Assembly: GCA_964484515.1 (NCBI GenBank)
Contig: CAZAGT010000214.1
Location: 1-8,592, forward strand
Length of the DNA: 8,592 nt
Reading direction: 5' to 3'
DNA from: CAZAGT01 sp964484515
Lineage (GTDB): Bacteria; Desulfobacterota; DSM-4660; Desulfatiglandales; HGW-15
This document shows, one piece after another, positions 1-5,442 of this stretch. Under the pieces are notes generated by a model. The model saw nothing but the letters and a program-made list of their open reading frames with translations. It did no database searches and had not been told where the DNA came from. A program made the position numbers and the translations under genes. Numbering within the stretch: position 1 is the first letter of the stretch; each line of letters opens with the position of its first letter.

Positions 1-5
1 ACTCT

Positions 6-44
6 GCTCAGGACCGTGAGCCTGTCGAACGGCCTGTCGAACGG
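6..44. repeat. REP-like intergenic repeat with a 12-bp tandem duplication
   Basis: A short inverted repeat (GCTCA at 6-10 against TGAGC at 17-21) is followed by two perfect head-to-tail copies of CCTGTCGAACGG (21-32 and 33-44). Read on the minus strand it gives TTCGACAGGCTCACGG, a motif that I recognise as a common dispersed intergenic repeat in Desulfobacterota and related genomes. The identification is from memory; the palindrome and the tandem copies are seen directly. It lies upstream of the enolase-superfamily gene and is cut by the window edge. Confidence 0.65.
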
Positions 45-90
45 CAGATGGGCGTCTTCCGAGCGCCTCAGCGTTCCGACGGATACCTTT

Positions 91-114
91 AAACATATAA
101 ACCGTTACATGTTT
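91..114 (+). promoter_or_regulatory. Possible promoter/operator palindrome upstream of the enolase-superfamily gene
   Basis: AAACAT at 91-96 and ATGTTT at 109-114 form a 6-bp inverted repeat about 37 bases before the start codon at 151. A TATAAA that could act as a -10 box overlaps it (96-101), but no good -35 is visible (TTCCGA at 74-79 matches only half of the consensus). It could be an operator for a local regulator; the evidence is only symmetry and position. Confidence 0.3.
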
Positions 115-150
115 CGCTCAATACGTATGCGAGCAGACAGGAGCGAATCC

Positions 151-1242
151 ATGAAGATAACTGACGTGGTATCAATGTTATTACATTTTCCGACACCAAG
201 AATCATCGCCGATGCGCACAACGTTCTCGACAAAATTGAATTTGTAGTTGCCCTTGTTCAAACCGACAAAGGAATAACGGGCACAGGTTACACCGTGACC
301 GTGGGTTCAGGGGGCGATATCATCAAGCAGGCGATCGATGCCCATCTTAAAAACGCCGTCATCGGCCAAGATCCTTTTAATGTGAGAAAGATTTGGCACG
401 ACATGCACTGGGGCGAGACCCATTGGGTCGGCCGGGCAGGTGTGACTACGATGGCCATGGCGGCTGTTGATATCGCTGTTTGGGATATCATGGCAAGGGC
501 CTGTGACAAACCCCTTTGGAAGTTACTGGGAGGCTTTGAGAAAGACGTACCGGCGTACAATACAGACGGGGGCTGGCTGTCTTGGAGCGTTGAGGAGCTG
601 GTTACGGATATGACCCGGATGATCGATGAGGGGTTCAAAGGGGTGAAGATGAAGATCGGCCAGAAGGATCCCTGGGCGGATATCGAGCGCGTCGAAGCGG
701 TTAGGAAGGCCCTAGGGGATAAGGTGCGATTGATGGTGGATGTCAATCAGAAGTGGGACCTTCACACGGCCATGCAGTTCGGGAAGAGGCTGGAAGACTA
801 TGACGTCTTTTGGCTGGAAGAACCGCTCCATCCAGACGATATCGAGGGCCACGTGAAGCTCGCGAATACCCTGACGACACCGATCGCCTTGGGCGAGCAT
901 GTTTACACGAAGTACGCATTTCGGGACTATATTCAAAAAGGCGGTGTCGAGATCGTTCAGGTGGATGTGGCAAGGGTGGGCGGCATTACTGAATTCTTGG
1001 CTGTAGCCGCCCTGGCCGAGTGTTACAATCTCGCTGTTAGCCCCCACGCCGGCGATGCCATGCAAATCCATCAGCATCTTCTCTTTTCCATTCCCAATGC
1101 CCTCTTCCTGGAATATATCCCCTGGGGCTTAGACCTATTTGTCGATCCGGTGGTCGTGAAGGACGGCACCCTGCAGCCCCCTCAAAGACCCGGGGCTTCC
1201 ACCGAAATCAAGGAAGATGTGATCATGAAATTCCAGGTCTAA
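151..1242 (+). CDS. Mandelate racemase/muconate lactonizing enzyme family protein (probable acid-sugar dehydratase)
   Basis: A 363-residue cytoplasmic enzyme of the enolase superfamily, which abstracts a proton next to a carboxylate using a Mg2+-stabilised enolate. The N-terminal capping domain (about 1-130) is followed by the (beta/alpha)7-beta barrel. Visible catalytic residues fit the mandelate racemase subgroup: the KxK pair K166/K168 in GVKMKIG, metal ligands D197 (MVDVNQ), E223 (WLEEP) and E249 (LGEH), the Asp-His dyad D272 (VDVARVGG) and H299 (SPHAG), and E321. Length is normal for the family. The ATG at 151 is chosen because AGGAG at 139-143 lies 7 bases upstream; the open frame runs back to 16 but through repeat sequence. 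Galactarate/talarate-type dehydration is plausible, but the substrate cannot be read from sequence. It stands alone, with no sugar-acid transporter or aldolase in view. Confidence 0.93.
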   Translation: MKITDVVSMLLHFPTPRIIADAHNVLDKIEFVVALVQTDKGITGTGYTVTVGSGGDIIKQAIDAHLKNAVIGQDPFNVRKIWHDMHWGETHWVGRAGVTTMAMAAVDIAVWDIMARACDKPLWKLLGGFEKDVPAYNTDGGWLSWSVEELVTDMTRMIDEGFKGVKMKIGQKDPWADIERVEAVRKALGDKVRLMVDVNQKWDLHTAMQFGKRLEDYDVFWLEEPLHPDDIEGHVKLANTLTTPIALGEHVYTKYAFRDYIQKGGVEIVQVDVARVGGITEFLAVAALAECYNLAVSPHAGDAMQIHQHLLFSIPNALFLEYIPWGLDLFVDPVVVKDGTLQPPQRPGASTEIKEDVIMKFQV

Positions 1243-1442
1243 GAATCCCTTTGTAGGCCTGACGGGCATGCCCCCTAAAGTCCGGTCGAGAGGGCCCGAC
1301 GCTGCTTTCCCCTTACTTCTCGCCCCTGTCCTAAGGTAGCAGCTAATTGCCTGCCGATGCGGTACAGCGTAACGGCCGGCTTATGAGATTACCCCTGGCA
1401 TACAGAGAACGCCCTTCCTCCCCTGCGGCACAACGGGTGGCC
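1243..1442. other. Intergenic stretch without a gene
   Basis: The space between the convergent enolase-superfamily gene and the zinc-ribbon gene holds no convincing reading frame on either strand. No clear intrinsic terminator for the plus-strand gene was found. The only notable string is a 13-base match to the conserved 23S rRNA segment GTCCTAAGGTAGC at 1328-1340; the flanks do not continue the rRNA match convincingly. Confidence 0.5.
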
Positions 1443-1478
1443 CACAGAAAACAACCCACTCCTTCACAGTAGTGGGTT
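1443..1478 (-). terminator. Probable intrinsic terminator of the zinc-ribbon gene unit
   Basis: On the minus strand an 8-bp perfect stem (AACCCACT with AGTGGGTT, 1471-1478 and 1453-1460, 10-base loop) is followed directly by GTTTTCTG. It lies about 75 bases past the stop codon of the gene at 1553-1978. The short and interrupted T tract keeps confidence moderate. Confidence 0.6.
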
Positions 1479-1552
1479 AGCAAGCCAATATCGTCAAGGT
1501 GCGCCTTAACCTACCTAAACCCTTAAACGACACATCGCCCAAGCTTCTTCAT

Positions 1553-1978
1553 TTACCTCTCACAAACGAGGACGCGGAGCCCGTCGGGAAATGCCACCTC
1601 CATCTTCTGATAAGATACACTCATGACAATCCCGGTGCCAAAGTTCTGATGCTCAATCACATCCTCCGGTTTGAATGACGCCGACATGCTGTAGCGTACC
1701 GGATTCTTCTCCTTGTACTTCTCGATGAGTTTTTGAAACTCCTCCTCGTAGTCCGTCTTCTTCTCCCTGGTGCCTTTCTTGGAGGTCTTTGCGGTCTTTC
1801 GAGTGCTCTTCTTCTGTGGACTATATCTGTGTTCGCTTCCACAGGTATGGCACTTGACTTTTGCGACAACGCCCTTCGCATTATGGGCAATAACCACGTG
1901 GCTAAGCTCCATCTTACATTTCGTACACATCGTGATAATGTTTTCGGCTACAGGTGTCTTATCTTTGTCCGGTGTCAT
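1553..1978 (-). CDS. Zinc-ribbon protein with basic linker and PcrA/UvrD-type Tudor-like C-terminus
   Basis: A 141-residue protein with three parts. Residues 15-50 hold a zinc ribbon with C18xxC21 and C43xxC46. Residues 55-90 are a Lys/Arg-rich, probably helical linker. Residues 103-141 (SFKPEDVIEHQNFGTGIV, then a short beta-rich tail) resemble the Tudor-like end of UvrD/PcrA helicases that contacts RNA polymerase, where a V-x-H-x-x-F-G-x-G motif is typical. A nucleic-acid or RNA-polymerase-associated role is inferred from this. An in-frame ATG lies 15 bases upstream at 1993, but GGGAGG falls between the two and is ideally spaced only for the ATG at 1978. It follows the basic small gene at 2012-2164 by 33 bases and is probably cotranscribed with it. 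The exact function is unknown. Confidence 0.85.
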   Translation of the reverse strand: MTPDKDKTPVAENIITMCTKCKMELSHVVIAHNAKGVVAKVKCHTCGSEHRYSPQKKSTRKTAKTSKKGTREKKTDYEEEFQKLIEKYKEKNPVRYSMSASFKPEDVIEHQNFGTGIVMSVSYQKMEVAFPDGLRVLVCER

Positions 1979-2011
1979 CGCTTTCCTCCCCATACCGGGT
2001 TCTTATTTGGC

Positions 2012-2164
2012 TCATTCGTCCTGCAACCATGGGCTTGGGGCCTTGTCATCGTCTATTTCTTTATCTTTCTTGCCCTGACGCTTTGCGAGCTTTTCGTCGG
2101 CTTTCTTCTTGCGTTTAAGCTCCTTTTGAAACTTTGCGTAGCTATGTTTATTGCGTTTGGCCAT
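2012..2164 (-). CDS. Small, highly basic 50-residue protein, function unknown
   Basis: The frame starts MAKRNKHSYAKFQKELKRKK and ends SPWLQDE. About a third of the 50 residues are Lys or Arg in the first 35 positions, giving a charged helix, followed by an acidic turn (EIDDD) and a short Trp-containing tail. A strong Shine-Dalgarno (AGGAGGAG, 2166-2173) sits just before the ATG. The TGA is 33 bases before the start of the zinc-ribbon gene, so the two are probably one operon. Similar short 'MAKRN..KRQKE..RK' proteins are common as hypotheticals in Proteobacteria, from memory. RNA or ribosome binding is plausible from charge only. It has no signal peptide or membrane segment. Confidence 0.8.
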   Translation of the reverse strand: MAKRNKHSYAKFQKELKRKKKADEKLAKRQGKKDKEIDDDKAPSPWLQDE

Positions 2165-2920
2165 GCTCCTCCTCTTTTCCCGCTAGATCACGGACGCAGC
2201 ACCTGGCCGGCTGCAGAAGGTTACAACCGGACCAACACACTGCAAGACGTTCTCTGCATTGTGCCTCAATGGCCCCCGCCAATGGTCTTGCTTTTTTCCC
2301 GTATGCGTATCGAAGGACGGCGCACCCGATTGACGGCGACTTTAGGTCACCTTAGCCTCTCGCCGTTCAGACCATCGATCGCAGATCAGGCTTCGGCATC
2401 ACTGGGCATCACCATGGATCCATTTGGTTTGCCTCCAGATGCGTTTCTGTGCTGAAAAAGGCAAAAGAAGGCTCTTTGGGGCGCTACATCCCCGCCAACA
2501 CGTAAGTCAGTTCACTGATCTATAATATATAACTTGTCTAGAGTCTTTGATGGATCTTAATACCAAAAACCGTAGGCACATGCTGACCCTTGCAGGGGTT
2601 AGCTCGGTAGGCAGGTGCAAACGCACAATGGCCGGAAGTTCTCCACCATCCCTTTGCAGGATGATTTAGAAGGATAGGTAGAAAGCGGAAGAATGCCGAC
2701 GAACGGCCCGGAGATTATGGTCAATTCAACCCGATTTCGGGTGCCACTGAAGTGGAATGACCGCCTATTCAGGCTATCAACAAGCACCATCCAAAGTCCA
2801 AAATAACAAAGAACTAATATATTCTATATTCTATCAGGAACGGAAGTCAAGCTTTTCTGCGGCTCACCCCGGTAAGCCTATTTCCGAAGGGGGAAACCGT
2901 CTTTTGAATTGAGGGACTCA
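2165..2920. other. Long intergenic region, no convincing gene
   Basis: About 750 bases separate the basic small gene from the cbiK 3' end. Frames of 38 codons (plus, from the ATG at 2549) and 63 codons (minus, 2599-2790) exist, but neither has a Shine-Dalgarno, a recognisable motif or sensible composition. An AT-rich patch with a perfect TATAAT (2521-2526) has no matching -35. The promoter of the minus-strand basic-protein operon must lie in the left part, but no clear -35/-10 pair was found there. Confidence 0.5.
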
Positions 2921-2954
2921 GTGAATCGCCCCGCGCTTCCGCACGGGGCATCAC
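2921..2954 (-). terminator. GC-rich hairpin after cbiK, probable transcript end
   Basis: A 9-bp stem (2928-2936 with 2941-2949, one G-U pair) closes a four-base loop that reads GGAA, a GNRA tetraloop, on the cbiK strand. An outer GTGA/TCAC pairing (2921-2924 with 2951-2954) extends it. It starts 8 bases after the cbiK stop codon. There is no U tract afterwards (GATTCACTGAG), so it may be a weak or Rho-assisted terminator or an mRNA-stabilising 3' hairpin. Confidence 0.55.
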
Positions 2955-2961
2955 TAAATCT

Positions 2962-3846
2962 CTAGAAATGCGATAACGGTCCTCTCAAATGATCGAGCCA
3001 AATATCAACAACCTCATCGTACTCTGCCGTCCCCTTCAAGACCGGGCTGCACGTTATCCCTGCTTTGGTGAGGATAGTCTTCCACGAGTCCTCCTCGTCA
3101 CCGGCCATGTCATTTATGGCATGGTCACCGGCCACGGACATGAAGGGCATAAGATAGGCCTTCTTGATGCCTCTCTCAATCAGTATCGCCTTGAGGTCTT
3201 CGATTGCGGGCGCGCCTTCGACCGTGCCGACGAACACATTCCGATCTCTCCTTTGCAGATGATACATTAGAGCGGCGTAGAATGCGTTGCTGGGGTGATG
3301 GGTACCGTGTCCCATGAAAACAACGGCATCTCCTTCCCGGCGCTCCTCTGGAATGACTCGCAAGAGGATCTCCGTGACCCTTTGTATGTCACGCTCTGTG
3401 GCGAGCAGGGGGTAACCTACAATTAGCCGATCGAACCCACCGGCCATCTGACCAAATGCATGGGCGTTTCTCTGCAGATCATGGTATTCCTGTCCCCCGA
3501 TGGTATGAAGCGATTGGACAGCCACATGGGTAAACTCCTCGTCCATCATCCTCGCCAAGGCGATCTCTACGGAGTCGATCTGCTTGCCTTCCTTAGCCAG
3601 CTTGTGGCGAATGATCGAGGAAGTGTAGGCCCAACGGATAGGTATTCCCGGGAATGCCGCCTTTGCTCGTCTTTCGATATTTCTGAACGCCGACTGCGCC
3701 TCGGGGATACTGGTGCCGAAGGCCACCAGTAGAATGCCCTTCTTCATGGCTCGTTTCTGGCCGTGTCCCCCACCCGCCGTGCCAGGGCTAACTGCCAAGA
3801 ATATCAACAGAGCGCAAACGAGTCCCAAAAGTGCCTTTTTCTTCAT
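2962..3846 (-). CDS. cbiK: Exported sirohydrochlorin cobaltochelatase CbiK (anaerobic cobalamin pathway)
   Basis: A 294-residue class II chelatase that inserts Co2+ into sirohydrochlorin/factor II. Residues 1-24 form a signal peptide (KKK, hydrophobic core, SPGTA), so the enzyme is probably periplasmic, as described for Desulfovibrio CbiKp. The core begins at MKKGILLVAFGTS (34). Likely metal-binding residues are H180 (FMGHGTHHPSN) and H242 (GDHAINDMAG); their 62-residue spacing equals that of the two catalytic His residues of Salmonella CbiK (H145/H207). E120 and H122 lie in GGQEYHDL, and H122 fits the haem-linked His described for the Desulfovibrio enzyme, by offset from memory. The ATG at 3846 has AGGAGG 8 bases upstream; an internal ATG (Met34) has none, which supports export. 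The gene stands alone behind a cobalamin riboswitch and terminator, so it should be switched off by cobalamin. Haem binding is not proven. Confidence 0.95.
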   Translation of the reverse strand: MKKKALLGLVCALLIFLAVSPGTAGGGHGQKRAMKKGILLVAFGTSIPEAQSAFRNIERRAKAAFPGIPIRWAYTSSIIRHKLAKEGKQIDSVEIALARMMDEEFTHVAVQSLHTIGGQEYHDLQRNAHAFGQMAGGFDRLIVGYPLLATERDIQRVTEILLRVIPEERREGDAVVFMGHGTHHPSNAFYAALMYHLQRRDRNVFVGTVEGAPAIEDLKAILIERGIKKAYLMPFMSVAGDHAINDMAGDEEDSWKTILTKAGITCSPVLKGTAEYDEVVDIWLDHLRGPLSHF

Positions 3847-3851
3847 ATCAA

Positions 3852-3860
3852 AAACCTCCT
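3852..3860 (-). promoter_or_regulatory. Shine-Dalgarno of cbiK, complementary to the leader hairpin
   Basis: The minus strand reads AAAGGAGGTTTTTGATATG. GGAGGTTT (3859-3852) is a perfect reverse complement of AAACCTCC (3981-3974) in the leader hairpin, so the two could pair and hide the ribosome site. Confidence 0.7.
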
Positions 3861-3887
3861 TTCATACTGGCGCTGAGGCCGTCCCCC

Positions 3888-3922
3888 AAAAAAAACCCCA
3901 GACCGAACAAATCGATCCGGGG
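3888..3922 (-). terminator. Intrinsic terminator in the cbiK leader (riboswitch expression platform)
   Basis: On the minus strand a 10-bp stem (3922-3913 with 3905-3896, including two G-U pairs, 7-base loop ATTTGTT) ends in GGGG followed by eight T (3895-3888). It lies between the riboswitch and cbiK, so it most likely carries out the cobalamin-dependent decision to stop transcription. Confidence 0.88.
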
Positions 3923-3956
3923 ATTCCCCTTTTCTATCCTCAAGATCCGATGGGCA

Positions 3957-3985
3957 CAAACCTCACTCTCCACGGAGGTTTGCCT
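3957..3985 (-). promoter_or_regulatory. Leader hairpin between riboswitch aptamer and terminator
   Basis: CAAACCTC and GAGGTTTG (3982-3975 and 3964-3957) form an 8-bp stem with a 10-base loop, just downstream of the aptamer. Its left arm AAACCTCC can alternatively pair over 8 bases with the cbiK Shine-Dalgarno, which its right arm mimics. It may be part of the switch or an independent stem. Confidence 0.6.
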
Positions 3986-3989
3986 TTTG

Positions 3990-4155
3990 CTTCAGGCAGG
4001 TCTTCTGACTTTCGGATCATCCTACTCACCGCACCTTCCCATCGCTCTCGTGAGTGACAGTGGTTAAAAGCGGCTTTCGTCCCCGATCACAGCGGCGGGT
4101 CCGTCCCCGAATTGAACGAGGTTCCCTATTGAGCTCTTAAGCACCTGAACTGAAG
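3990..4155 (-). ncRNA. Cobalamin (adenosylcobalamin) riboswitch
   Basis: On the minus strand the conserved elements occur in the expected order: AGGTGC, AATAGGGAAC (4130-4121), GCTGTGATCGGGGACGAA, CCACTG (4063-4058), GGGAAGG (4040-4034), and the B12 box AGTCAGAAGACCTGCC (4010-3995), which fits the consensus. CTTCAG (4155-4150) and CTGAAG (3995-3990) close the outer P1 stem. Ligand binding should favour the downstream terminator and reduce cbiK expression, matching the chelatase's role in cobalamin synthesis. Exact ends are approximate. Confidence 0.96.
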
Positions 4156-4157
4156 GT

Positions 4158-4186
4158 TACATATAGATCCCGCAAGTGAAAGTCAA
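4158..4186 (-). promoter_or_regulatory. Sigma70-type promoter of the riboswitch-cbiK transcript
   Basis: The minus strand has TTGACT (4186-4181) as a -35 and TATGTA (4163-4158) 17 bases later as a -10; TATATG two bases earlier is an alternative. The predicted start falls within a few bases of the riboswitch P1 stem, which supports it. Confidence 0.6.
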
Positions 4187-4530
4187 GCCCTAGATGCAGA
4201 TCAGAGTTCCAGGTGGTGGCAGAACGGGTGTGTTGGGCATAATCTCATAGGATTCTAGCCCGTTGAACGCAAAAGCGGAGCTAGCATGAGGCAATATCCC
4301 TAGGGCATCAAATCTCGGTAATCTAAGAATATCGAACACCTTTCGGTTCTGTTTCTTTTTGTCAAGTCGTCTTAGAACCAGCTTTGATTTGGACTGGAAA
4401 CACTTCCTAGGTTTCACTGCAACGCCAAAATCGCGGCCTGAACAGGTGATCATTTCGTTTATGGATCTTTAGTATCCTTTCCTGCTTCCGAAAAGCGCCC
4501 CAAAAAACACCATAGACAAAAACGTCGCAG
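4187..4530. other. Intergenic stretch without a convincing gene
   Basis: An 87-codon minus frame (4190-4453) exists, but it has no Shine-Dalgarno, no recognised motif and an unlikely composition. A second minus frame of 46 codons overlaps the end of the 47-residue gene. I treat the stretch as non-coding or decayed. Confidence 0.45.
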
Positions 4531-4674
4531 CTACCTAATGTGAACATGCTGATCTTCATCCCTTTTTAGATTTTTTAATCCTCTGATAAGAATTTCTATT
4601 TGGGTTTTTTCTATTCCGAAAGTAATGCCAAACCATCCTGTTTTGAAATCTTGAATTTGAAGATCCATCCTCAT
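4531..4674 (-). CDS. 47-residue protein, possibly a C-terminally truncated small immunity-like family member
   Basis: The frame reads MRMDLQIQDFKTGWFGITFG, then a helix with alternating charge (EKTQIEILIRGLKNLKRDED) and ends QHVHIR. The layout 'W-F-G-I, E-I-x-x-L-I-x-x-L-x-x-L, then H-x-H-I' recalls a family of about 60-80 residue uncharacterised proteins, some annotated as immunity proteins, that continue past 'HFHI' with a Gly/Asp-rich strand. This one stops immediately after that point, so it may be truncated; the match is from memory and weak. The Shine-Dalgarno is poor (GTAGAG before the first ATG; GAGG touches the third codon ATG at 4668). It is 54 bases downstream of the two-helix membrane protein gene on the same strand and may be cotranscribed. 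Confidence 0.5.
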   Translation of the reverse strand: MRMDLQIQDFKTGWFGITFGIEKTQIEILIRGLKNLKRDEDQHVHIR

Positions 4675-4728
4675 CTCTACTTCATTAGATCGGCCGAAGT
4701 ATAACGTGAAGCTAAGAACGCAGCATCT

Positions 4729-5073
4729 TTATGCCGGGCCACTCTTGAGCGATTCGTTATCTTTCCTCTTTGCCTTTTCATGGTAGTCAACGACTACAAT
4801 AACGAGTAGGCCGGAAAAAACAAGGAAAGAGAAGGTCACCAGAAAAGATCTGGCCCTCCATTCCTGAATGATCGCTCTTTGAATAAATCTGACGAGTTCC
4901 CGCCCGTCATCCTGATTCAGAGTAATAGGGAGAGAGTCAGCGTTCGCCTCTCGGATATTCTCGTAGACACCCTGCCCATGCGTTATCTGTCCCTCAGTAA
5001 AAACGGCTCCCACATTTAAGATAATTGCCGACAAGGACAGTAGGATTAAGATGGTTAAAACACCAGTTCTCAT
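4729..5073 (-). CDS. Small two-helix membrane protein, function unknown
   Basis: A 114-residue protein with two hydrophobic segments, about 4-24 and 77-96, separated by a roughly 50-residue polar loop (THGQGVYENI through FIQRAIIQEWRAR) and followed by a basic tail (HEKAKRKDNESLK). By the positive-inside rule the loop should be outside the membrane and both ends inside. The layout is that of a small sensor-like or accessory inner-membrane protein with a periplasmic loop; no cytoplasmic output domain is present. GGGA lies 6 bases before the ATG, a weak Shine-Dalgarno. It may be cotranscribed with the 47-residue gene downstream. I do not recognise the family. Confidence 0.7.
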   Translation of the reverse strand: MRTGVLTILILLSLSAIILNVGAVFTEGQITHGQGVYENIREANADSLPITLNQDDGRELVRFIQRAIIQEWRARSFLVTFSFLVFSGLLVIVVVDYHEKAKRKDNESLKSGPA

Positions 5074-5202
5074 AGTCTATCCCACAAACATAACTACTGA
5101 GTAGAGGGAATTAAGTCCTGTTTTTTAGTATTCGTAGATTCATTCTCGTTTATTGGCAGCGTTTGCGGATCGCTTTAAGTCCTTCATTTTGTTGGAATTC
5201 CA

Positions 5203-5231
5203 GTGCACGAATGCACAGAAAACTGTGCATT
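5203..5231. promoter_or_regulatory. Overlapping palindromes upstream of the membrane-protein gene
   Basis: AATGCACAG and CTGTGCATT (5210-5218 and 5223-5231) form a perfect 9-bp inverted repeat around AAAA. GTGCA/TGCAC (5203-5207 and 5212-5216) forms a second palindrome overlapping its left arm. The site is 130 bases upstream of the minus-strand start at 5073. It could be an operator or a hairpin; no T tract supports a terminator. Confidence 0.4.
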
Positions 5232-5376
5232 TCTGATTTGTTCAAAAAGCGGCGCGATCAGTTTCTTTGCACCTGAATTTTTCTATACGAAAAAGGTCAG
5301 CGATACGGGTTTTGAGCCGGCAGGATTATATTTGCAAAGGCCATTCCATTGGTTGCACGCGGGCGCTCATTTAGGG

Positions 5377-5442
5377 GAGAAAGGGTCAGCCATTGTCCTG
5401 GGACAGGTTTTGCCCTGTGTCAAGAGCTGCCCCCTCTTTCTC
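5377..5442. repeat. Long imperfect hairpin at the 3' end of the DUF362 pseudogene
   Basis: GAGAAAG (5377-5383) pairs with CTTTCTC (5436-5442), CAGC (5387-5390) with GCTG (5426-5429), and an apical ACAGG/CCTGT (5403-5407 and 5414-5418) closes a 6-base loop. It begins at the restored stop codon of the pseudogene, so it may be the remains of its transcript end or a REP-type palindrome. Confidence 0.45.

Noticed and set aside
1733..2455. 240-codon plus-strand frame
   Set aside because: It is antisense to the zinc-ribbon and basic small genes, which have Shine-Dalgarno sites and recognisable composition. Its translation is Leu/Phe-rich because it reads the complement of Lys/Glu codons.
2599..2790. 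63-codon minus-strand frame
   Set aside because: No Shine-Dalgarno, no domain and atypical composition in a gene-free stretch.
4190..4453. 87-codon minus-strand frame
   Set aside because: No ribosome site, no family resemblance, and an unusual composition; more likely non-coding.
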